Positions 1-6,335 of a stretch of 9,970 nt of DNA are shown here, one piece after another. How positions within the stretch are numbered: position 1 is the stretch's first letter; the number at the start of each line of letters is the position of its first letter. Origin of the DNA: CAJCIY01 sp036379355 (lineage in GTDB: Bacteria; Actinomycetota; Actinomycetes; Mycobacteriales; CAJCIY01); contig DASVGV010000056.1 of assembly GCA_036379355.1 (NCBI GenBank), positions 1-9,970 of the forward strand. Direction: 5' to 3'. Made by a program: the position numbers and the translations under genes. Below the pieces are notes generated by a model. That model worked only from the letters and a program-made list of their open reading frames with translations. It was not told the origin of the DNA and did not search any database.

Positions 1-1381
1 ACAGCGTCACCTTGCCGTCCGACCCGATCGGCACCGTGACCTCGTTCGCCACCGCACCCGACCCGGCCACGTTCAACACCGACGTCTTCGCGCAGCTCGC
101 CACACTCGTCGCCGCCGGGCAGGCCGCGACGAAGCTGCTGCCAGCGCCGCTCAACCCCACCGCCGTCAGGTTCAACACCGCCGCCGTCGCCCCCGCCGGC
201 ACACCCGACAAGGCCAACGTCACCGACTGTCCCGCCCCCACCGGAGCCTTCGCCGCCCCCACCCCACTACGCGTGTCCAGCACCCGGACCGGGGTCGAGA
301 CCTGGCTCACCGGAATGGTCGTACCCGGTCCGGCCACGTTGCCGGTCAGGGTCGTCTGGGAGGACTTGTAGGTCCAGATGCCGTAGTACTGGTCGGAGTT
401 CGTGTTGTTCGACACGACGGTGCCGGTGTTCTGACCGCCGGGGGCGTAGACGAGGATGCCCGCCGTCTGCGGCGCCTCCTGGGCCCCGAAGTTGTTGGCC
501 CGCAGGGTGTTTCCGGTGACCGTCACATTCTGCGTGGACGACGTGGGGGCGATGGCGTTGACGACCACGCCGCCCTCGAACGACCCGTCGATGGTGTTCC
601 CGCTGACCGACACCGTGCTCAGCGACGAACCCGGCAGGTTCGCAGCGACGACGATGCCACCGATGTCGGGGCCGTTCGCCTGCGACATACCGGTGCCGAC
701 GACGGTGTTCCCGGAGATGGTCAGCTGAGACAGGCTGCCCCCGAAGTTCTGGGTAGCGACGACGATCGCGCAGCCCCCGTAGTTGCGCCACACCTGGTTG
801 TTCGTGATGACGTCGTTCGTGGACGCTACCGGGGGGGCCTTCGGGTTCTGGGTCAGCGCCCCCGGGTCGTTGGGCCCGTTGTCCATGATGCCGATGCCGC
901 CGCGGCCGTTGTCGAAGACCTTGTTGCCGCTGATCGTCGAGTCCGAGACGCCGAACAGGCTGATGCCGAACGACTGCCCGACCTTCGAGTTCAGTCCGCT
1001 GCCCGGCAGCGGCGGGGCACTCGGGTCGATCGTGTGGAAGCCGTTGCCGTCGACCGTGGAGTTCTGCACCGTCAGCGCCGACGTCTTCTCCGCGAGGATG
1101 CCCTGGAAGTTCGCGCCCGTCACCGTCACGCCGTCGATCGTGACGCCGGTGGCGCCCGAGCCGACGTAGATGCCGATGTCACAGCCGGTGGCGTCGACCG
1201 TCGTCGCACTGATCTTCTGGTTGGCCTGGGCGACGACGGCGGCGGACAGCCCCGTGCCACCGGCGTCTGCGGTGCACGACGCCGGGGCGGCGCCGGCAAC
1301 CGCCGACCAGGTCACCGACAACAAAGCAGTCGAAACAGCCACAATGCCTACGATCAAGGACTTCCGACCCGCTTCGTTCAC
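1..1381 (-). CDS. Secreted right-handed beta-helix repeat protein, 3' end outside window (partial)
   Basis: Start is GTG at 1381, preceded by GGAG six bases upstream; 460 codons are visible before the left edge. Residues 1-31 form a Sec-type signal peptide: Arg6/Lys7, a hydrophobic core (LIVGIVAVSTALLSV), then AVAGA with likely cleavage near residues 29-32. Residues about 60-355 carry repeated Asn-rich turns typical of parallel beta-helix proteins (ISGNKVFDN, ITNNQVWRN, ISGNTVVG, VSGNTIDG, VTGNTLRANN). From residue 365 a second domain begins with VRVLDTRSGVGA and continues through a hydrophobic VLNLTAV strand to VPIGSDGKVTL at the edge; this tail domain recurs in secreted actinobacterial proteins. 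It probably acts outside the cell on, or attached to, polysaccharide. No catalytic residues are recognisable, so lyase, hydrolase or a purely binding role are all open. Fold call is firm; substrate unknown. Confidence 0.85.
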   Translation of the reverse strand, partial: MNEAGRKSLIVGIVAVSTALLSVTWSAVAGAAPASCTADAGGTGLSAAVVAQANQKISATTVDATGCDIGIYVGSGATGVTIDGVTVTGANFQGILAEKTSALTVQNSTVDGNGFHTIDPSAPPLPGSGLNSKVGQSFGISLFGVSDSTISGNKVFDNGRGGIGIMDNGPNDPGALTQNPKAPPVASTNDVITNNQVWRNYGGCAIVVATQNFGGSLSQLTISGNTVVGTGMSQANGPDIGGIVVAANLPGSSLSTVSVSGNTIDGSFEGGVVVNAIAPTSSTQNVTVTGNTLRANNFGAQEAPQTAGILVYAPGGQNTGTVVSNNTNSDQYYGIWTYKSSQTTLTGNVAGPGTTIPVSQVSTPVRVLDTRSGVGAAKAPVGAGQSVTLALSGVPAGATAAVLNLTAVGLSGAGSSFVAACPAATSVASCAKTSVLNVAGSGAVANEVTVPIGSDGKVTL

Positions 1382-1455
1382 AGTGCGCTCCAGGGTGAGG
1401 GTGATGCCGCGCGACCGGCGCCCTCGTGCTCATCGGTTTCGGGTGGCCGCGGGTC

Positions 1456-1484
1456 GGTCTAGCACGGCATTGCGGCCGCCGCAA
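1456..1484 (-). promoter_or_regulatory. Possible promoter of the beta-helix gene
   Basis: On the minus strand TTGCGG (1484-1479) is followed after 17 bases by TAGACC (1461-1456), a fair -35 but weak -10 match. It would give a leader of about 70 bases before the GTG at 1381. The -35 lies inside a small inverted repeat, TTGCGG-CGG-CCGCAA (1484-1470), which could instead be a weak hairpin after the thioredoxin gene that ends at 1520; no T-run follows it. Low certainty. Confidence 0.22.
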
Positions 1485-1519
1485 CCCTCTCCCGGCTCTC
1501 CGGACGCGGCGGCGGCGAC

Positions 1520-2434
1520 TCAGAACAGCGCGGTGGCCAACTCGCGGCGCGCCTTGCCGACCAGCGGGTCGGCGTTCCCCAGCAGGTCGAACAGCTCCAG
1601 CAGGTGCGTGCGGGCGGCGTCCCGCTCGTCCCCCGTCGTGTTGCGGATCACCTGGAGCAGCAGGTCAAACGCGTCGCCGGCCTGATCGTTGAGGACGAGC
1701 ACGTCGGCCACGCCGCACGCGGCCTCCACGTCGTCGGGGTTGGCGCCGAGCCGCTGCTGGAGCGCGGCCGGGTCCATGGTGGTGGCGCGCTGGAGCAGCG
1801 ACGCGCGGGCGATGCCGCCGCGGGCCTCGGCCTTGAGGTCGCCGGCGACCCCGGGCCGGTCGTGCAGCCGCTGGTATGCCGCCAGGGCGCCGGCGGTGTC
1901 GCCCGCGAGCAGCGCCTCGTCGCCGGCGGCAAGATCAGGGTCCACCGGCTCCTCCGCCGGCTGGTCGGCGCCGGCCGGCGCGGGGCCCGACATCGGACCG
2001 AACTGGCCGGTGCGGGCCGCAGCCACCAGCTGCTCGGTCCAGCGGCGTACCTGCGACTCGGGCAGGGCGCCGGTGAACTCGCTGACGACCTGGCCGTGCA
2101 CGATCGCCTTGACCGCCGGGATGCCCTGTACCTGCGCGGCCTGCGCGAGTCGCGGGTTCGCGTCGACGTCGATCTTCGCCAGGATCCAGTCGCCGTTCGC
2201 CTCGGCGGCCAGCTTCTCCAGGATCGGGGACAGCTGGCGGCACGGCCCGCACCACTCAGCCCAGAAGTCGATCACGACGGGTACGGCGGTGGAGCGGGTC
2301 AGCACGTCTTGCTCGAAGCTGGCCTCGGTGACGTCCACCACGTGCGCGCCGGCTGGGCCGGCGGGCGGCGGGGGGGTGCCGAGCCCGTCGAGCGGCACGG
2401 CACCGGACATGCGCAGGGCGGCGTTCGCATCCAC
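1520..2434 (-). CDS. Thioredoxin-domain/TPR co-chaperone (CnoX/YbbN-like)
   Basis: With the GTG start at 2434 the protein has 304 residues. Residues about 33-140 form a thioredoxin fold with the redox motif WCGPC (61-65) after VVIDFWAE and the cis-proline of GIPA (106). After a Pro/Ala-rich linker, residues about 165-304 are helical TPR-like repeats (GDTAGALAAYQRL, GDAFDLLLQVI) ending in ELATALF. This is the domain order of E. coli CnoX (YbbN), which protects proteins from oxidation and hands them to chaperones; other actinobacterial members are annotated simply as thioredoxin. It is cytoplasmic, with no signal peptide. It lies 37 bases downstream of the thiolase-like gene and is probably co-transcribed. 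Start choice: GAGGA (2447-2443) is 8 bases before the GTG at 2434, but abuts the in-frame ATG at 2443, making the latter less likely. ATG at 2410 is a third option. Confidence 0.88.
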   Translation of the reverse strand: MDANAALRMSGAVPLDGLGTPPPPAGPAGAHVVDVTEASFEQDVLTRSTAVPVVIDFWAEWCGPCRQLSPILEKLAAEANGDWILAKIDVDANPRLAQAAQVQGIPAVKAIVHGQVVSEFTGALPESQVRRWTEQLVAAARTGQFGPMSGPAPAGADQPAEEPVDPDLAAGDEALLAGDTAGALAAYQRLHDRPGVAGDLKAEARGGIARASLLQRATTMDPAALQQRLGANPDDVEAACGVADVLVLNDQAGDAFDLLLQVIRNTTGDERDAARTHLLELFDLLGNADPLVGKARRELATALF

Positions 2435-2471
2435 GCCGTCCATCCTCACACGCCGCCGGCAGCGCGTCGGC

Positions 2472-3620
2472 TCAGGAGGCGGCGGCTTCGGTGCCGAGGA
2501 CGAGTGTCGACGCGGCCATGAACATGCCGCCGTTGCCGAGCGCCACGGACACGTCGACGCCGGGCACCTGCGCCGCCGCCTCGCCGCGGACCTGCCGGAC
2601 GCTCTCCTGCACCAGGAACATGCCATACATCCCGGTGTGGGTGTACGACAGCCCGCCGCCGTTGGTGTTGAGCGGCAGCCGGCCGCCCGGGGCGGTGTTG
2701 CCGTCGGCGACGAACGCGCCGGCCTCGCCGCGGCCGACGAAACCCATGTCCTCCAGGGCGTACAGCGGCACGTGCGCGAACGCGTCGTAGATCATCAGGT
2801 GGTCGACGTCACGGTGCGAGATGCCGGCCTGCGCGAACGCCGCCTCGGACGACATGCGGAACCCGCGGCAGCGGGTCAGGTCGGCCATCATCGACATCAG
2901 CGGTGCGTCGCACGCCTCGCCGGATCCGAGCAGGTAGACCGGCGGCTTCGGGAAGTCCTTCGCCCGGTCGGCCGCCGTCACGATCAGCGCGCCGCCGCCG
3001 TCGGTGACCAGGCAGCACTCGAGCAGGTGGAAGGGGTACGCGATCATGCGCGACGCGAACACGTCGTCGACCGTGATCGGGTCCCGGAACATCGCCCGCG
3101 GGTTCTGCGCCGCCCACTGCCGCTGCACGACCGCGACCTGCGCCATCTGCTCGAACGTCGTCCCGGTGTCCTTGAGGAACCGCAGCGCGGGCACGGTGAA
3201 CGTCGACGGCGGCCCGACGACGCCGTACGGCGACTCGAACTGGCCGTGCACCGAGGACGGGTCGCGGCCCCAGCCGCCCTCGCCGACCCGCGACTTGCCG
3301 GACTGCCCGTGCGTGATCAGCACGGTGCGGCAGTAGCCGGCGGCGATCGCCGCCGCGGCGTGCCGGACGTGGAAGAGGAACGACGTGCCGCCGACGGCGG
3401 TCGTGTCGAGCCACGTCGGGGTGATGCCGAGCGAGTGCGCGATCGTGATCGGCCCGGGGTTGGTGACGCTCGCGACGCCGTCGATGTCCGCCGGGGTCAG
3501 GCCGGCGTCGGCGAGCGCGTTGCGCGCGGCCTCCAGATGCAGCCCGAGCGCGGACTGGTCGGGCAGCTTGCCGAGCCGGTCGGTCTCGGCGGCACCGACG
3601 ATCGCGGCGTACGCGGTCAT
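2472..3620 (-). CDS. Thiolase-fold protein of the SCP-x/lipid-transfer type, lacking catalytic cysteines
   Basis: 382 residues, full length for the family, starting with ATG at 3620. The N-terminal half has AIVGAAETD and the nucleophile-elbow helix at about 74-95, but where thiolases have Cys before a Gly-rich turn this protein reads TTAVGGTS. The middle motif is IYDAFAHV (277-284), replacing the NEAFA of biosynthetic thiolases. The C-terminal half has NTNGGGLSYTHTGMYG (318-333), with His328 matching the catalytic HPxG histidine, and LGNGGMF (361-367) where thiolases carry the second Cys. With both Cys sites missing, ordinary thiolysis or condensation is unlikely. It overlaps the upstream DUF35 gene by ATGA, implying coupled translation and a protein complex. 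Cysteine-less relatives paired with DUF35 include the steroid aldolase Ltp2, so retro-aldol cleavage of an acyl-CoA is a reasonable guess. The fold is clear; the reaction and substrate are inferred. Confidence 0.88.
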   Translation of the reverse strand: MTAYAAIVGAAETDRLGKLPDQSALGLHLEAARNALADAGLTPADIDGVASVTNPGPITIAHSLGITPTWLDTTAVGGTSFLFHVRHAAAAIAAGYCRTVLITHGQSGKSRVGEGGWGRDPSSVHGQFESPYGVVGPPSTFTVPALRFLKDTGTTFEQMAQVAVVQRQWAAQNPRAMFRDPITVDDVFASRMIAYPFHLLECCLVTDGGGALIVTAADRAKDFPKPPVYLLGSGEACDAPLMSMMADLTRCRGFRMSSEAAFAQAGISHRDVDHLMIYDAFAHVPLYALEDMGFVGRGEAGAFVADGNTAPGGRLPLNTNGGGLSYTHTGMYGMFLVQESVRQVRGEAAAQVPGVDVSVALGNGGMFMAASTLVLGTEAAAS

Positions 3621-4060
3621 GCCGACACCCCCTGCGCCGCAGGGGCGAACACCGGGATCGCCATCTCGCCGCGCTGCTCGAACTGCACGCGTACCGGCAT
3701 GTCGAGCACCAGGTTCTCGGGGGTGGGCTCGACGCCGACGATGTTGGTCATCATCCGCGGCCCTTCGGCGAGCTCGACGACGGCGATGACGTACGGCGCC
3801 GTGAACCCGGGCGCCGGACGCTCGTTGATGACGTACGAGTGCAGGGTCGCCTCACCGCTGGCGGTGAACCACTCGACGTCCCACGACGCGCAGTGCGGGC
3901 AGACCGGCCGCGGGTAGAAGTACGCCTCGCCGCAGGCCCGGCATCGCTGGATGCGCAGCTCACCGGCCGCGGCGCCGTCCCAGTACGGCTGGGTCTCCGG
4001 CGTCGGCCGGGGCAGCGCCTTCTCACGCACGGGCTTGTCGGGCACGGGCTTGTCGGGCAC
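3617..4060 (-). CDS. DUF35 zinc-ribbon/OB-fold acyl-CoA-associated protein
   Basis: 147 residues from GTG at 4060. Residues 22-37 (ETQPYWDGAAAGELRI) are the usual DUF35 lead-in helix. Four cysteines at 40, 43, 54 and 57 (CRAC and CPHC) form a rubredoxin-like zinc ribbon. Residues about 62-140 are the OB fold (GEATLHSYVINERP, PYVIAVVELAEG, VRVQFEQRGEMAIPVF). DUF35 proteins partner with thiolase-fold enzymes, where they bind the acyl-CoA and complete the active site, as in ChsH2 with Ltp2 and in archaeal acetoacetyl-CoA thiolase/HMG-CoA synthase complexes. The gene directly precedes and overlaps the thiolase-like gene, supporting such a complex. The first ten residues are a duplicated PDKPV, from a 15-bp tandem repeat. 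Confidence 0.9.
   Translation of the reverse strand: MPDKPVPDKPVREKALPRPTPETQPYWDGAAAGELRIQRCRACGEAYFYPRPVCPHCASWDVEWFTASGEATLHSYVINERPAPGFTAPYVIAVVELAEGPRMMTNIVGVEPTPENLVLDMPVRVQFEQRGEMAIPVFAPAAQGVSA
4031..4060 (-). repeat. 15-bp perfect tandem duplication at the DUF35 start codon
   Basis: The unit GTGCCCGACAAGCCC on the minus strand occurs twice without mismatch (4060-4046 and 4045-4031). Each copy begins with a GTG, and a third in-frame GTG follows at 4030, so three potential starts encode PDKPVPDKPVREK. Only the first has a well-placed ribosome binding site. Confidence 0.85.
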
Positions 4061-4066
4061 GGGTGT

Positions 4067-4073
4067 TCCTCTC
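4067..4073 (-). promoter_or_regulatory. Ribosome binding site of the DUF35 gene
   Basis: GAGAGGA on the minus strand lies six bases before the GTG at 4060 and fixes that start. An ATG at 4079 is out of frame and cannot serve this gene. Confidence 0.7.
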
Positions 4074-4080
4074 TGACATG

Positions 4081-4104
4081 GCTCGCAACGCGAGCGTCGC
4101 TCGC
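4081..4104 (-). repeat. Triple-arm palindrome (two mutually exclusive hairpins) in the MFS-DUF35 gap
   Basis: The plus strand reads GCTCGC-AAC-GCGAGC-GTC-GCTCGC. The middle arm can pair with either outer arm, giving two alternative 6-bp GC stems with 3-base loops. It starts immediately after the MFS stop codon and ends 20 bases before the DUF35 start, with no T-run, so it is not a classical terminator. It may be an intercistronic processing, pausing or differential-expression element. Confidence 0.6.
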
Positions 4105-5601
4105 TCAGGCTCCGCTGGCGACGAGGAGCGGCTCCTCGACGGGCATCAGGGTTCGGCCGTACACGCGCCGGGACAGCAGGCAGGCCGCCACGCACGCCGC
4201 CGACACGATGATCATGAACAGGTACGTCAGCCGGTAGCCGGTCACCAGCAGGTCGATCGTATGCGCCGGGACCGCGCTGATCGTCCCGGCGTAGACGGCG
4301 CGGCGGTCGCCACCGGCCAGCGGCTCGGCGAGCAGGGTCAGGCACACCGCGGTGCCGACGACCATGCCGGTGTTCTGGAGCATCAGCCGGATGGCGTTGA
4401 CGATGCCGAGCCGCTTCGAGGGGATGCCGGTCAGGATCGCGGTGATGTTCGCCGGCATGAACACCCCGGAACCGAGCCCGACCAGCACGATCCCCAGGCA
4501 GATCCACGGGTACGGCGTGTGTGGCCCGACCGTCAGCAGCAGGACCAGCAGGCCGGCGCCGGCGAGCGACGACCCCGCGACGGCGAGGCCGCGCGGGGAT
4601 GCCCAGCGGGTCAGGGTGCCGAGCAGCCCCGAGCCGAGGACGGTCGCCGCCGACAGCGGCAGCAGCGCGACACCGGCGTGCAGGGCGGAGTCGCCGCGGA
4701 CCGCCTGGAAGTACAGGCCGACGATGAGCACCACCGACGAGCGGGCGGCGGTGTTCAGGAACGCCGCGAAGTTGGCAGCCGAGAACGCCCGGTCGGCGAA
4801 CAGCCGCAGGTCGACGATCGGGTGCCGCCCGCGGCGCTCGACGTAGACGAAGGCGGGGATCAGCACCGCGAACGCCGCGAGGCCGACGAGCACGATCGGG
4901 CTGGTCCAGCCGAGGGAGCCGCCCTCCGACAGCGCGACCAGCAGGCCGCCGAGGCCGAGGACGAACAGCAGGTTGCCGACCGGGTCGATGCCCTGGTACT
5001 CCTCGGCCCGCGGGCTGCGCCGCAGCGTGACCGAGCCCCAGGCGAGACAGACGAGCCCGACCGGCACGTTGAACCAGAAGACCCAGCGCCAGCCGAGCGT
5101 GGTGACCAGCAGGCCGCCGAGGGTCGGTCCGAGCAGGGCCGCGACGGAGAACGAGGCGAGGTAGATGCCCATGCCGCGCGACAGCAGCCGTTCCGGGAAG
5201 GCCGCGCTCACGATCGCCGCGCTGTTGGTCAGCAGCATCGCCGACGCGGACGCCTGCACCACCCGCAGGGCGATGAGGAACCCGACGCTGGGCGCGAAGC
5301 CCAGCAGCAGGCTGGCCCCGGTGTAGATGCCGAGGCCCACGAGGTACATCCAGCGGCGGCCGAGGATGTCGGCACACCGGCCCCAGACGAGAGTGAGGAC
5401 GGTACTGACGAGCAGGTACGTGAGCAGGATCCAGCTGGCCTCGCTGGAGGTGGCGTGGAAGTGCCGGACCACGGCCGGCAGGCCGGTGTTGAGCGCGCTG
5501 GAGTTCAGCGAGGTGAGGACGCTGGCGAGGCCCACGACCGACAACGCGCGCCAGGCGTACGCAACGTCCTCGCCGCCGTCGCCGGAGACGGGCCCGTTCA
5601 C
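4105..5601 (-). CDS. MFS drug:H+ antiporter-2 (DHA2, EmrB/QacA-like) transporter
   Basis: 498 residues from GTG at 5601. Hydrophobic segments fit the 14-helix DHA2 layout, with both termini in the cytoplasm. Motif A is GRCADILGRR (74-83) in the loop between helices 2 and 3; the motif B Arg is R113 in LRVVQASASA; motif C is LLGPTLGG (156-163) in helix 5. The family probably exports amphipathic compounds by proton exchange, here perhaps an acid or toxic pathway compound, but the substrate is not readable. Oddity: the helix 1 signature LDxTIVNVALP reads SLNSSALNTGLP (31-42), with Asn33 for the usual Asp. It is the first gene of the leftward operon, 44 bases before the DUF35 gene, and divergent from the TetR gene, so probably under that repressor. 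Confidence 0.9.
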   Translation of the reverse strand: MNGPVSGDGGEDVAYAWRALSVVGLASVLTSLNSSALNTGLPAVVRHFHATSSEASWILLTYLLVSTVLTLVWGRCADILGRRWMYLVGLGIYTGASLLLGFAPSVGFLIALRVVQASASAMLLTNSAAIVSAAFPERLLSRGMGIYLASFSVAALLGPTLGGLLVTTLGWRWVFWFNVPVGLVCLAWGSVTLRRSPRAEEYQGIDPVGNLLFVLGLGGLLVALSEGGSLGWTSPIVLVGLAAFAVLIPAFVYVERRGRHPIVDLRLFADRAFSAANFAAFLNTAARSSVVLIVGLYFQAVRGDSALHAGVALLPLSAATVLGSGLLGTLTRWASPRGLAVAGSSLAGAGLLVLLLTVGPHTPYPWICLGIVLVGLGSGVFMPANITAILTGIPSKRLGIVNAIRLMLQNTGMVVGTAVCLTLLAEPLAGGDRRAVYAGTISAVPAHTIDLLVTGYRLTYLFMIIVSAACVAACLLSRRVYGRTLMPVEEPLLVASGA

Positions 5602-5606
5602 GTCCG

Positions 5607-5612
5607 CCTCCC
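5607..5612 (-). promoter_or_regulatory. Ribosome binding site that decides the MFS start
   Basis: GGGAGG on the minus strand is five bases before the GTG at 5601. A more upstream in-frame GTG at 5619 has only AAGGA three bases away, so the shorter 498-residue protein is favoured over 504. Confidence 0.6.
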
Positions 5613-5647
5613 GTACCACCGGTCCTTGCCTGCGTCGACGAACCTAT

Positions 5648-5669
5648 CAGTTCTAGAACTGTGTTCTGG
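5648..5669. promoter_or_regulatory. Probable TetR operator in the divergent control region
   Basis: CAGTTCTAGAACTG (5648-5661) is a perfect 14-bp palindrome. It overlaps a second inverted repeat, CTAGAAC-TGT-GTTCTGG (5653-5669), which matches in 6 of 7 arm positions. Together they give three AGAAC/GTTCT half-sites in 22 bp. The site sits midway between the MFS and TetR starts, where one repressor could control both directions. AGAAC-type half-sites recall TetR regulators of actinobacterial lipid catabolism such as KstR, though KstR sites have a 2-base spacer. Recognition by the neighbouring TetR protein is inference. Confidence 0.65.
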
Positions 5670-5691
5670 CATGATCCAGCGTGCTGGCGAC

Positions 5692-5697
5692 GGGAGG
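5692..5697 (+). promoter_or_regulatory. Ribosome binding site of the TetR gene
   Basis: GGGAGG lies four bases before the GTG at 5702. The in-frame GTG at 5681 lacks such a site, so the shorter start is preferred. Confidence 0.6.
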
Positions 5698-5701
5698 TGT
5701 C

Positions 5702-6319
5702 GTGAATCACACCGAGCAGGAGCCCGCGCCGCCGGACCGGTCGGGTCGGCAGTGGGGACGCTCCACGCAGACCCGTACCGCGATCCTGGAGGCGGCGCGG
5801 ACCGAGTTCCTCGAGCACGGCTACACCGAGGCCGGGATCGCCCACGTGGTGGAGCGGTCCGGATGCAGCGTCGGCAGCATCTACCACCACTTCGGCGGCA
5901 AGGCCGAGCTGTTCCTCGCGCTGTGGGAGAGCCACCAGCGCGACTACGCGGAAGCGGCGAACCAGGCGGTGTCCGAGGCGCGGCGGGGCGGCGAGCAGGA
6001 CCCCCTCGAGCTGTTCGTGGCGGGCTCGCGGGCGTACCTGGAGATGGCCTGGACCAACCACGGGATGGCGCGGCTGTTCCTCGCCGGCGACGGGCCGCCG
6101 GGGTTCGACACGCTCCAGCGCCAGCGCGGCCGCAGCTGGATCCGGCAGAACGGGGCGCTGCTGCGGGCGCCGGACGACCCTGTGGGGCGGGTGCTCGTCA
6201 TGGTGCTGACGTCGATCGTCGGGGACGGGGCGCGGGAGGTCAGCTCGCTGGACTCGCGCGCCGAGGCGTACGAACTCATCGAGGCGACCCTCGGCTTCGT
6301 CCGCAAGGTCGCGACCTGA
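5702..6319 (+). CDS. TetR/AcrR-family transcriptional regulator
   Basis: 205 residues from GTG at 5702, normal for the family. Residues about 23-72 are the DNA-binding domain: RTAILEAARTEFLEHGYTEAGI, then the recognition helix region SGCSVGSIYHHFGGKAEL (53-70) with the typical IYHHF-xxK-xxLF ending. Residues about 80-205 are the helical ligand and dimerisation domain, which shows no motif naming a ligand. It is divergent from the MFS operon, and 16 bases upstream of the acyl-CoA synthetase gene, which it probably precedes on one transcript. Likely a repressor of both, relieved by an acyl-CoA or the transporter substrate. The family is certain, the ligand is not. Confidence 0.93.
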   Translation: MNHTEQEPAPPDRSGRQWGRSTQTRTAILEAARTEFLEHGYTEAGIAHVVERSGCSVGSIYHHFGGKAELFLALWESHQRDYAEAANQAVSEARRGGEQDPLELFVAGSRAYLEMAWTNHGMARLFLAGDGPPGFDTLQRQRGRSWIRQNGALLRAPDDPVGRVLVMVLTSIVGDGAREVSSLDSRAEAYELIEATLGFVRKVAT

Positions 6320-6335
6320 CCACGAAGGAGATTTC

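Noticed and set aside
1689..3917. A 742-codon open plus-strand frame
   Set aside because: It is antisense to the thioredoxin, thiolase-like and DUF35 genes, with low-complexity Arg/Ala/Ser composition and no family motif.
5626..5675. Sigma-70 promoters for the divergent genes (TTGCCT/TATCAG, CATGAT)
   Set aside because: Spacing or hexamers are poor (13 bases for TTGCCT/TATCAG), so no start of transcription can be placed with confidence even though promoters must lie here.
3617..6319. The MFS/TetR pair as a simple antibiotic-resistance cassette
   Set aside because: Both are embedded in operons with acyl-CoA enzymes, so a pathway-linked transporter is at least as likely.
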